Part shown: positions 15,139 to 22,190 of the stretch, one piece after another
How positions within the stretch are numbered: the first letter of the stretch is position 1
How the letters are laid out: every line of letters starts with the position of its first letter
NCBI RefSeq assembly: GCF_003318255.1
Contig: NZ_QOCF01000038.1
Span: 1-33,845 of the forward strand
Length of the DNA: 33,845 nucleotides
Source of the DNA: Ruegeria sp. A3M17
Lineage (GTDB): Bacteria; Pseudomonadota; Alphaproteobacteria; Rhodobacterales; Rhodobacteraceae
Direction of reading: 5' to 3'
The notes under the pieces: model-generated
Seen by the model: the letters and a program-made list of their open reading frames with translations, nothing else
What the model was told of the DNA's origin: nothing
The model's database searches: none
Made by a program: the position numbers and the translations under genes

Positions 15139-17169
15139 ATGCGTTCGCGTATTCAAAAGATGGGGTTGCTTGGTACGGTGTCGTGCCTGAGCATGGTAGC
15201 GGCTGGTGCTTCGGCGCAGGAGCAGGATGAAGGCTTCCTGGGCACGCTGGAACTGGGCGAAAGCAAGCGGGAAATCCAGACGGATACTGCCGTGCCGGTC
15301 ACCAATATTGATCAGGAAGAGATCAACGACCGTCAGGCCAACACCGTCGCAGAACTGATTGACACGGTGCCCGGTGTGACGCTGGTCAACGGCTCAACAC
15401 CGCAAGGGTCGGGGATCAATATCCGTGGGTTCGGTGCCAACGGCACCTTTGGGACCGACCAGAAAGTGCTGATCCTTGTCGATGGGGCGACAACCGGCGC
15501 GGAAGAGCTGTATCGGATCGGCAACCAGTTGTTCACGGATCCGCAGCTATACAAAAGCGTCTCAGTCATTCGCGGCACAGTAGGCTCGTTCGAGTACGGC
15601 TCGGGCGTTGTGGGCGGCGTGGTTCAGTTGGAAACCAAGGACGCGTCGGACTTCACTGGTGGTGAGCCGGGCTTCCGGCTCCGACAAACGTTCGAGGGGT
15701 ATTCCAACGGGAACGGCTTTGCGTCGTCCACGATCCTGGCCTGGCAGCCAAACCGCCAGACCGAGTTCCTGTTCAACTATACCTATCGTGATCAGGACGA
15801 TCAGAAGGATGGTAACGGGGACACGATTGGCAACAGCGCGTTCACGCTGCCGTCGCTGTTGGCCAAGGGAAAGTACAGCTTTGGCGACAATCTCGAGCAT
15901 TCAATCACCGCGTCCTATAATCAGTCGACGTCAGAAGAACGCGATGTTCCGTATGACTCGTTCGGCACGACCTCGGATTCGTTCGGCAACGTAGACCGCG
16001 ACATCGAAACAAAAATCGGCATTCTGCGGTATCAATACCGTCCGGCGGGCAACGACCTAATCGATCTGGACGTGAACCTCAGCTACTCGGAGCAGGAGAT
16101 TGACAGCTCTTACGTGCCCGGGTCCTCAAGCCTGGAAGGAACGCCATTCTTCCCAAGCATTCGTGGGCTGGCTGACGCGACGCACAACTATGAAACCACG
16201 AAGCTGACGATCAAGAATACGTCGTACTTCCAAACCGGCGTCGCCGCGCACGACCTGCGCGCCGGGATCGAATTCATCAATCGCGAGCGTCTAGACGCGC
16301 CCTCGGCCCCCGGTGGCACCGACCGACGTGTCGCACTGTTTGCCGTGGACGATATTCAGATCGGCGATCAGCTGACCATCACTCCGGCGATCCGGTACGA
16401 GACGCAGGACATCAAAGGCGACGGTGATGCACCGGCTCCGCGCAATGAAAGCTATGACAACAACGCGCTGATGGGCGGTTTGTCTGCACGGTACGAGTTT
16501 GCCAGCGGTTTTGCCGTGTTCGGCAGTGGGGCATACACGGAAAACCTGCCGATTATCGACGATCTGGGCACGCCAGCATACATGACCCAACCTGAAAAAT
16601 CGCGCACATGGGAAGCAGGGTTCTCGTACAACCGTGGCGATGTACTTGCTGCAGGCGATGTGGTCCGGGCCAAGGTCAATTTCTACAAGACAGATCTGTG
16701 GGACATTACGTCTTACGTATCTGGCCGGCCTTCGCGCCCGCTGCAGGAAGTTGAAACCAAGGGCGTTGAAATCGAGGCATCCTATGCCAGTGCGGCTGGG
16801 TATTATGTCGACTTCAACGCAAACATCGTCAAAGGGACTGAAACCAGCTCGCTTGGCGTGGACTCACCATGGCGGAACGAGCCGACAGACTCGGCGCGGG
16901 TAACAGTCGGCAAACGCTTTGGCGAAACTCTGGACGTCAGCTGGGAGCTGTTCGGCGCCAAATCCGGCACCGATTCCAGCGGAGATCCGGTTGCTGGCTA
17001 TGGCGTGAACACCATGCGCGCGACCTATCTGCCGCAGGAAGGCGCGTTTCAGGGTTTCGAAGTTCGCGCAGGCGTCGAGAACATCTTTGACAAGAACTAT
17101 CTGCCGAACCTTTCGACCCGCAACTCACCGGGCCGGAACTTCAAGCTGACTCTGGCCAAAACCTTCTGA
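15139..17169 (+). CDS. hmuR: TonB-dependent outer-membrane haem receptor
   Basis: The 676-residue protein has a signal peptide (cleavage near ASA-QEQD), a plug domain (VAELIDTVPGVTLVNG, INIRGFG, VLILVDGA, VIRGTVGSFEYGSGVVGGVV) and a beta-barrel ending in the outer-membrane signature KLTLAKTF with terminal Phe. It should bind haem at the cell surface and pass it inward using energy from TonB-ExbBD, encoded just downstream. The ATG has GAAGGGA at 15127-15133. The usual FRAP/NPNL segment of haem receptors is altered (YTENLPIIDDLG, then MTQPEKSRTWE), and histidines are few, so haem specificity rests mainly on context. Confidence 0.88.
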   Translation: MRSRIQKMGLLGTVSCLSMVAAGASAQEQDEGFLGTLELGESKREIQTDTAVPVTNIDQEEINDRQANTVAELIDTVPGVTLVNGSTPQGSGINIRGFGANGTFGTDQKVLILVDGATTGAEELYRIGNQLFTDPQLYKSVSVIRGTVGSFEYGSGVVGGVVQLETKDASDFTGGEPGFRLRQTFEGYSNGNGFASSTILAWQPNRQTEFLFNYTYRDQDDQKDGNGDTIGNSAFTLPSLLAKGKYSFGDNLEHSITASYNQSTSEERDVPYDSFGTTSDSFGNVDRDIETKIGILRYQYRPAGNDLIDLDVNLSYSEQEIDSSYVPGSSSLEGTPFFPSIRGLADATHNYETTKLTIKNTSYFQTGVAAHDLRAGIEFINRERLDAPSAPGGTDRRVALFAVDDIQIGDQLTITPAIRYETQDIKGDGDAPAPRNESYDNNALMGGLSARYEFASGFAVFGSGAYTENLPIIDDLGTPAYMTQPEKSRTWEAGFSYNRGDVLAAGDVVRAKVNFYKTDLWDITSYVSGRPSRPLQEVETKGVEIEASYASAAGYYVDFNANIVKGTETSSLGVDSPWRNEPTDSARVTVGKRFGETLDVSWELFGAKSGTDSSGDPVAGYGVNTMRATYLPQEGAFQGFEVRAGVENIFDKNYLPNLSTRNSPGRNFKLTLAKTF

Positions 17170-17189
17170 TCCATACGAAAGGACCAGTC

Positions 17190-17636
17190 ATGCAGACAAC
17201 AATCAAAAGAAATGCTCGGGTGGTCCTGCTGACCCTGCTCCCATTTTTGGGGGCAGGGATTGCCGGCGCAGAGGAAACGCAAAAGCCCGGCGGCGTATCA
17301 ATCGAGCTCAGCAGCGCCGAGGCAAAGGGTGAAAGCTGTTTGCTAAGCTTTGTCGCTGAAAACGCCTATGACATCGATATTGAAGGCGCGGTCTATGAGA
17401 CCGTCCTTTTCGGCGCAGAAGGTCAGGTGGCCCTGCTGACACTGTTGGACTTTGCCGAGCTGCCTTCGGGCAAGCCCCGTGTACGGCAGTTCCAGTTCAA
17501 CGACATGGCCTGCGATCAGATCAGCCGAATACTGATCAACGGCGTGCAGGATTGCGTGACACAATCTGACATGACCGATGCCTGCATGTCCGGGCTTACG
17601 CTCACAAGCCGTCTTGAAACGGAAGTGATCGGGTGA
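17190..17636 (+). CDS. Small exported four-cysteine protein of the haem-uptake operon, function unknown
   Basis: The 148-residue protein has a signal peptide (hydrophobic VVLLTLLPFLGAGIAGA, cleavage near AGA-EE). The mature part of about 120 residues has exactly four cysteines (50, 108, 122, 132), enough for two disulfides. I do not recognise its family. It has an AAAGGA ribosome site, starts 20 bases after the receptor gene and ends 4 bases before exbB, so it is part of the receptor-exbBD-tonB transcript. A periplasmic role in haem hand-over or in assembly of the energy complex is inferred from position only. Confidence 0.85.
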   Translation: MQTTIKRNARVVLLTLLPFLGAGIAGAEETQKPGGVSIELSSAEAKGESCLLSFVAENAYDIDIEGAVYETVLFGAEGQVALLTLLDFAELPSGKPRVRQFQFNDMACDQISRILINGVQDCVTQSDMTDACMSGLTLTSRLETEVIG

Positions 17637-17640
17637 GGTT

Positions 17641-18309
17641 ATGGACGCAGTCATAAGAAAAGTAATGGAAATTCTGGAATTGGGCGGTCCGGTTGTTGCC
17701 ATCCTGATCCTGACCTCAATCGCAACGCTTTCGTTGGTTCTGTACAAGCTTTGGCAGTTTCGCGCCGCAGGTGTCGGTCGTCATATTGAGCTTTCGCGGG
17801 CTATTCAGGCCTGGGATCGCAGGGACTTTGCCGAGACAAGGGCGCATCTGGGCAAAAGTCGCAGCTACCTTGCCCCGGTAATCGCGATGGCCTTGTCTGG
17901 TGAGGATCGCACCCTGTCCGAGCGTACCGACGCCGAGGCCGAAGCGCGGTTTGCCCAACTTGAGCAAGGGTTCAACGTCTTGGATATGGTCGCCCAACTT
18001 GCACCGCTTCTGGGGCTTTTCGGGACCGTATTGGGCATGATCGAGGCGTTCCAAACCCTACAGGGCGCGGGCAATTCCGTTGATCCATCGCTGCTTGCCG
18101 GTGGTATTTGGGTGGCCCTGTTGACGACCGCCGCCGGCCTTGCGGTCGCCATGCCGACCTCGATGGTTCTGACTTGGTTTGAGGCCCGCATGAACCGAGA
18201 GCGTACCTTTGCCAACCGCGCTTTGAGAACTGTGTTTGCACCGGGCTATGCTGAAGACGCGCCAGTGGCTGATCAAACCCCGCAGCCGGTTTTCGCCCAT
18301 GGCACTTAA
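17641..18309 (+). CDS. exbB: ExbB-like energiser (MotA/TolQ/ExbB family)
   Basis: The 222-residue inner-membrane protein has three expected membrane helices: about 16-37, 118-140 (LAPLLGLFGTVLGMIEAF) and 153-178 (GGIWVALLTTAAGLAVAMP). ExbB forms a pentameric ring around ExbD and uses the proton gradient to drive TonB. In E. coli ExbB the third helix has a functionally important glutamate (Glu176) in GIAEALLATA. The aligned position here is Val158, codon GTG at 18112-18114. Thr162 and Thr163 remain. Translation is probably coupled to the small exported protein 4 bases upstream, and the end overlaps exbD by 11 bases. Confidence 0.92.
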   Translation: MDAVIRKVMEILELGGPVVAILILTSIATLSLVLYKLWQFRAAGVGRHIELSRAIQAWDRRDFAETRAHLGKSRSYLAPVIAMALSGEDRTLSERTDAEAEARFAQLEQGFNVLDMVAQLAPLLGLFGTVLGMIEAFQTLQGAGNSVDPSLLAGGIWVALLTTAAGLAVAMPTSMVLTWFEARMNRERTFANRALRTVFAPGYAEDAPVADQTPQPVFAHGT

Positions 18310-18670
18310 CGTCCGCAGAAGACGGCGCAGGCGCTTGTCGATGACATCCTTGATTGACGTCATCTTTCTGCTGTTGCTGTTCTTTATGCTGACGTCGACG
18401 TTCTCCAAGTATGGCGAAATCGAATTTGCCACTGCCGCAGCCGGAGGTGCGAAAACTGACCGGGTGATCCGCTTTGTCAAACTCGAGGCTGACCGGATTC
18501 TGGTTGATGGCGCGCTTGCCGCGTTCGAAGACATGGCCACGGTGATGGCGACCGATAAGCCTCAGACCGCGTTGATCAGTCTTGGACAGAACGCAACTTC
18601 GCAACAGCTGATTGATCTGCTTTCGGTGCTGAAAGGCATCGACCATTTGCGCCCGCAGGTGATCGGATGA
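18299..18670 (+). CDS. exbD: ExbD-like biopolymer transport protein, first copy (with membrane Asp)
   Basis: The 123-residue protein has a short, very basic cytoplasmic start (RRRRRRR), one membrane helix at about 16-36 (MTSLIDVIFLLLLFFMLTSTF) and a periplasmic domain. Asp20 (GAC, 18356-18358) matches Asp25 of E. coli ExbD, the proton-pathway residue. The start at 18299 is preferred over an upstream in-frame ATG inside exbB because the helix then begins at the normal distance from the N terminus. It overlaps exbB by 11 bases and the second exbD by 4. Confidence 0.9.
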   Translation: MALNVRRRRRRRLSMTSLIDVIFLLLLFFMLTSTFSKYGEIEFATAAAGGAKTDRVIRFVKLEADRILVDGALAAFEDMATVMATDKPQTALISLGQNATSQQLIDLLSVLKGIDHLRPQVIG

Positions 18671-19062
18671 TTCAACTCAAACGCAAGGCAAAACAGGGTC
18701 GAGAGCCAACGATCGCGCTGATCAATGTCGTCTTTCTGATGCTCATCTTTTTCATGATCGCAGGCACGCTTGCACCGCCGCTGAGCAAATCGGTGAAGCT
18801 TGTGGAAACCAGCGATCTGGACGGTCGTGAGCCACCCGACGCGTTGGTCATTCGAAGCGATGGGACGCTGGAGTACCGGGGCGCCGAACTGACCGGTGTT
18901 GATGCATATGTGGAACGCGCGTCGATCAACCTGCCATTGGATGATGTTCGCGTTGTGCCGGACCGGGCTTTGCCTGCTGTTCGGCTGAAAGAGGTCAGTG
19001 ATACCTTGCGCGCGCTGGGTGCAAAAAGGGTGTACGTGGTCACAGAAAGGGGTTTGCAATGA
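18667..19062 (+). CDS. exbD: ExbD-like biopolymer transport protein, second copy (membrane Asp replaced by Asn)
   Basis: The 131-residue protein is a diverged paralogue of the preceding ExbD: a basic start (KRKAKQGR), a membrane helix at about 15-35 (PTIALINVVFLMLIFFMIAG) and a periplasmic domain. The position of the essential ExbD aspartate is Asn20, read directly as AAT at 18724-18726. The rest of the helix is well kept, so the gene does not look decayed. It may form a hetero-pair with the first ExbD inside one ExbB ring. It overlaps its neighbours by 4 bases on both sides. Confidence 0.9.
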   Translation: MIQLKRKAKQGREPTIALINVVFLMLIFFMIAGTLAPPLSKSVKLVETSDLDGREPPDALVIRSDGTLEYRGAELTGVDAYVERASINLPLDDVRVVPDRALPAVRLKEVSDTLRALGAKRVYVVTERGLQ

Positions 19063-19871
19063 TACCCAGATCTCGTGGCGTAGCTGTTGCGGCCTTGGCG
19101 CTGGCCGCAGCCACCCATGTTCTTGCCCTGCATGACTTTTCCGCAGGTGAACCGGTGCTTGTCGAAGGTGGCGGGTCGGGCGAGGTTGCTGCGCTGGGGG
19201 ATGCTTTCAAGGACTATGTGACCGGGGCCACCGCCTCGGCGCCCGCTACTGCACATCAACCGACCGTCGCACCGACACAGCAACAAAATGCGGTCAGCCC
19301 AACCTCTCAAGCCCGGGCGTCAGTTCCCAGGGCGATCAAGCATACTGTCGCCGACAGCAAAGCGGCCGTCGCGGTGACCCATCGACAAGCATCCACCGAA
19401 GCGCAAGAAGCAGTGCCGTCAGAGACCGAAGCCGTCGCGAAAACCCCAGCCGTGAAACCGGCGGACCCGACCAAACAAAAGGTCGATCAGGTTGCGTCGC
19501 AGGCAGGGAATTCTGAAAAGAGCGCCAGAAAAGGCAATGTATCGGGAAAAACCAGCAAAGGTGCTGAGACGGCCAAAAAGACAAGTTCCATAGCGGCTGG
19601 GCAGGGTAACGCTGAGGTCAGCAATTACAGAGGGCACGTGATGCGCAAAATCACCCGTGCCCGACGTAAGACCGTCAATATTCGTGGTGCGGTGCTGGTG
19701 AGTTTTCGTATTGGTGACAATGGGACGCTGGTAAGTGTCACCGTCAAGCGCAGCTCGGGGTCGAAACGACTGGATCAGGTGGCACTTGCGCAGGTACGCG
19801 CGGCAGCGCCGTTTCAGTCACCACCTGCCGCAGCCCGTCGTGATTACATGATTGAGATCGTTGGGAAGTAA
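19059..19871 (+). CDS. tonB: TonB-family energy transducer
   Basis: The 270-residue protein has an N-terminal membrane helix at about 7-24 with a histidine at position 20, matching the functionally important His20 of E. coli TonB. A long linker rich in Ala, Lys, Thr and Ser follows (about 30-190). The C-terminal TonB domain is at about 195-270 (YRGHVMRKITRARR, GAVLVSFRIGDNGTLVSVTVKRSSGSKRLDQVAL). The linker is not the Pro-Glu/Pro-Lys repeat seen in many TonBs. It should span the periplasm and contact the receptor encoded upstream. It is the last gene of the operon, overlapping exbD by 4 bases, and converges on the lactate regulator with 20 bases between stops and no terminator seen. Confidence 0.9.
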   Translation: MIPRSRGVAVAALALAAATHVLALHDFSAGEPVLVEGGGSGEVAALGDAFKDYVTGATASAPATAHQPTVAPTQQQNAVSPTSQARASVPRAIKHTVADSKAAVAVTHRQASTEAQEAVPSETEAVAKTPAVKPADPTKQKVDQVASQAGNSEKSARKGNVSGKTSKGAETAKKTSSIAAGQGNAEVSNYRGHVMRKITRARRKTVNIRGAVLVSFRIGDNGTLVSVTVKRSSGSKRLDQVALAQVRAAAPFQSPPAAARRDYMIEIVGK

Positions 19872-19891
19872 AAACAACTTGCGCTGCCCGA

Positions 19892-20674
19892 TCAGAGTTT
19901 TGAATCAGACAGAAGGCGGCGCTTTTCGGCCATTGCCTCACGGCGGCGTCTTTCAATGCCAAGCTTGAAGGACTCTTCAACAAAGTCGATGTGGTCATAC
20001 GCAGCCTTTTCCGCACGTGCTTCGTCGCCTGCGATGACCGCCATTCCCAGTTCGCGATGCTGCTCCATCAACAGCTTGCCTGTGCCGTCGATGGTTTTAA
20101 GGAAGTCACGATTATAAAACACGCCTTGGCGCGTGAGCTCGTAGATCGAAGCCATCATGTGGATGAGCGTCGCGTTTTGGCTGGCGTCCACAATCGCGGC
20201 GTGCAGCGCAAAGTCAGCCTCGCGCGATGCAAGTGCATCCTTCTCGCGCCAGGCGCGTTCATCCTCGGCCAGGATATCCGTGATCCGTTCCTTATCCGCT
20301 TTGGTCGCCCGTCGCGCGGCGAGCTTAGCGGCAAAGCCTTCCTGTTCGCGCCTGTATTCGAGATAATCGAAAAAAGCGGGCTCATGGCGTTCGTAAAGCG
20401 CCAACAGGGCAGGGAGCATGGCGCTGCCGGTCAACGCAGCTACGAAAGTGCCTTCACCATGCTGTGTCGTCACCAAACCCCGTTCTTCAAGAACCGCCAG
20501 CGCCTCACGCAGTTTGGGGCGGGAGACACGAAGGGTTTCTGCCAGATCGCGTTCCGATGGCAGTTTGCGACCCTGCTTGAGAATGCCCGAAGCAATCAGG
20601 TCTTCAATCTGAGCCACCACTGCATCCGAGAGTGATTCGTGCCCGATCGGTTCGAAAATCGCTGTCGTATTCAT
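19892..20674 (-). CDS. lldR: FadR/GntR-family (FCD domain) regulator, LldR-like
   Basis: From the ATG at 20674 the protein has 260 residues. The GntR winged helix-turn-helix covers about 14-78 (LSDAVVAQIEDLIASGILKQGRKLPSERDLAETLRVSRPKLREALAVLEERGLV). A helical FCD ligand domain follows at about 100-235, with the usual His-rich metal-ligand positions (HAAIVDASQN, MEQHRELGMAVIAGD). It is divergent from the lactate transport and oxidation operon, so it most likely senses lactate. An in-frame upstream ATG at 20749 would add 25 residues but lies in the predicted -35 box and lacks family similarity. The name rests on context. Confidence 0.85.
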   Translation of the reverse strand: MNTTAIFEPIGHESLSDAVVAQIEDLIASGILKQGRKLPSERDLAETLRVSRPKLREALAVLEERGLVTTQHGEGTFVAALTGSAMLPALLALYERHEPAFFDYLEYRREQEGFAAKLAARRATKADKERITDILAEDERAWREKDALASREADFALHAAIVDASQNATLIHMMASIYELTRQGVFYNRDFLKTIDGTGKLLMEQHRELGMAVIAGDEARAEKAAYDHIDFVEESFKLGIERRRREAMAEKRRLLSDSKL

Positions 20675-20720
20675 CGTGGTATGCCTTTTTGAAGAAGATT
20701 CAAAACCCCTTTGGTAAAGA

Positions 20721-20749
20721 AAAATAACCTTTGAGTGTATGTTTTTCAA
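20721..20749 (-). promoter_or_regulatory. Predicted promoter of the lactate regulator gene
   Basis: Minus-strand TTGAAA (20749-20744) and TATTTT (20726-20721) are separated by exactly 17 bases. The message would start near 20714, giving a leader of about 40 bases before the ATG at 20674. Confidence 0.5.
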
Positions 20750-20905
20750 TAGCTGACTTAGCGGGTCAATTTTTCGGATATTCTGGTTCGCAACTGTTTA
20801 ACAGTAAACAAGAAATGCCGAAACACTTGCCTGAGTACCTTCAGCAGAGATCTTCTTAAGTTTAGGCGATCTGGGTCATCTCTAGGCAAATAGTGATCGA
20901 ACCAA

Positions 20906-20953
20906 TGGTAAATAAAGTTGTTGACTGAAATGTTTGGTCAACTTTATTTACCA
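20906..20953. promoter_or_regulatory. 48-base dyad with 15-bp perfect arms before the lactate operon
   Basis: TGGTAAATAAAGTTG (20906-20920) and CAACTTTATTTACCA (20939-20953) are exact reverse complements around an 18-base spacer. The spacer and right arm hold TTGACT (20921-20926) and TATTTA (20945-20950) 18 bases apart, a possible promoter. A dimeric regulator such as the divergent FCD/GntR protein could span it, with its arms covering the promoter. There is no T-run, and a terminator here would serve no gene. Confidence 0.7.
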
Positions 20954-21025
20954 GTGTGGGCGTAGGAAGATCTCGCGTCACAAATTCATCGGACGCCATG
21001 TCTGACCGACCCTGGAGGAGATTTC

Positions 21026-22075
21026 ATGAAAAAGACCCTGACGAGCCTTGCCGTGGCTGCCAGCCTGATGGCGGCACCTGCGGTTGCTGCTGACAAACTG
21101 CTGCTGAAAACCCCGATTGCTTTCTCGACCGAGCTTCCAGGGTTGGGTTCCCCGATCCCTCGTGTTGCCGAGCAGCTTGACCTGATGTCTGGCGGCACAC
21201 TGAAGATGAAGGTCTACGAGCCGGGCAAACTGGTCCCGCCGTTCGAAATTCTGGATGCCGTGTCGACTGGCAAGATTAATTCGGGCTACACCACCGCTGG
21301 TTACTGGGCAGGTAAAATCCCGGCTGCGCCGCTGTTCTCGGCGGTTCCGTTTGGCCCTGAGGCGGGCGAATACATGGCGTGGCTGTATTACGGCAACGGA
21401 ATGTCGCTGTACCAAGAGATGTATGACCAAGCGGGCTATAACGTCCACGTCATCCCCTGCGCGGTTATCGCCCCTGAAACGTCGGGCTGGTTCGCGACCG
21501 AGATCAACACCCCTGAAGATCTGAGTGGCCTCAAGATGCGCTTCTTCGGTCTGGGTGGAAAAGTCATGCAGAAACTGGGCGTGGCGACTTCGCTGCTGCC
21601 GGGTGGTGAAATCTTCCCTGCGCTGGAAAAAGGCGCCATCGACGCGACTGAATTCTCGATGCCTGCCATCGACGCGCGTCTGGGCTTTCACAAACTGGTC
21701 AAGTTCAACTATTTCCCTGGCTGGCACCAGCAGGCGACCGTGTTCGAGCTGATGATCAACAAGGATGTCTGGAACGAGACCAGCGAGCAGCACAAGGCGA
21801 TCATTGAAAACGCCTGTAAGGCATCAATGGCCGACAGCTTTGCCGAAGGCGAAGCCATCCAACATGCGGCCCTGATCGACAACGTTGAAAACAATGGCGT
21901 CACCATCAAGCAATGGTCGCCCGAGATGCTGGATACATTCCGCGCAACCTGGGAAGACGTTGCTGCCGAAGAGGCCGCCAACGACGCCTTCTTCGCCAAG
22001 GTTCTGGCCGACATGAACGAATTCCGCGATGGCTATGACCTGTGGAAAACAAACGCGTTCCTCCCCCGTCAGTAA
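21026..22075 (+). CDS. dctP: TRAP transporter periplasmic binding protein DctP (probable lactate type)
   Basis: The 349-residue protein has a signal peptide (MKKTLTSLAVAASLMAAPAVA-A) and the DctP fold. Arg172 in SGLKMRFFGLGG is the expected carboxylate-binding arginine, and GGEIFPALEKGAIDATEFSMP is the conserved second substrate segment. It captures an organic acid in the periplasm for the fused DctQM permease downstream. The ribosome site GGAGGAG is strong. Lactate is inferred because L- and D-lactate dehydrogenase genes complete the operon; other 2-hydroxy or keto acids remain possible. Confidence 0.92.
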   Translation: MKKTLTSLAVAASLMAAPAVAADKLLLKTPIAFSTELPGLGSPIPRVAEQLDLMSGGTLKMKVYEPGKLVPPFEILDAVSTGKINSGYTTAGYWAGKIPAAPLFSAVPFGPEAGEYMAWLYYGNGMSLYQEMYDQAGYNVHVIPCAVIAPETSGWFATEINTPEDLSGLKMRFFGLGGKVMQKLGVATSLLPGGEIFPALEKGAIDATEFSMPAIDARLGFHKLVKFNYFPGWHQQATVFELMINKDVWNETSEQHKAIIENACKASMADSFAEGEAIQHAALIDNVENNGVTIKQWSPEMLDTFRATWEDVAAEEAANDAFFAKVLADMNEFRDGYDLWKTNAFLPRQ

Positions 22076-22091
22076 TCTGACTTACTGACGC

Positions 22092-22122
22092 GTCCGGGGC
22101 GGCGGGCTCCCCCGCCTCGGAC
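22092..22122 (+). other. GC-rich stem-loop between the TRAP binding-protein and permease genes
   Basis: GTCCGGGGCGG (22092-22102) pairs with CCGCCTCGGAC (22112-22122) over 11 positions with one G-U. An alternative inner register pairs GGCGGG (22101-22106) with CCCGCC (22111-22116). No T-run follows. Starting 16 bases after the dctP stop, it is placed to protect the dctP message from 3' decay or to attenuate read-through, giving more binding protein than permease. Confidence 0.6.
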
Positions 22123-22190
22123 ATTATCAGGATTTTAGACCTGCATTCCCTTGACCGCGCTCGCGCCGGTCAGCTGAGCGAGGATTACCC

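Larger units (their letters stand above)
20675..21025. other. 351-base divergent regulatory region between the lactate regulator and the TRAP operon
   Basis: No gene is seen here. From left to right it holds the predicted regulator promoter (20721-20749), a small dyad CTGTT-T-AACAG (20794-20804), a stretch of about 100 bases with nothing recognised, and a large 48-base dyad (20906-20953) with a promoter-like pair in its spacer. The dctP ribosome site GGAGGAG is at 21014-21020. Confidence 0.7.

Noticed and set aside
20920..20942. The GTTGAC/GTCAAC pair before the lactate operon as a RirA iron box
   Set aside because: The TGA and TCA are 13 bases apart rather than the 9 of the RirA pattern, so it is reported only as similar blocks shared with the haem promoter.
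22092..22122. The dctP-dctQM hairpin as an intrinsic terminator
   Set aside because: No T-run follows the stem and the downstream genes need read-through, so it is listed as a stem-loop only.
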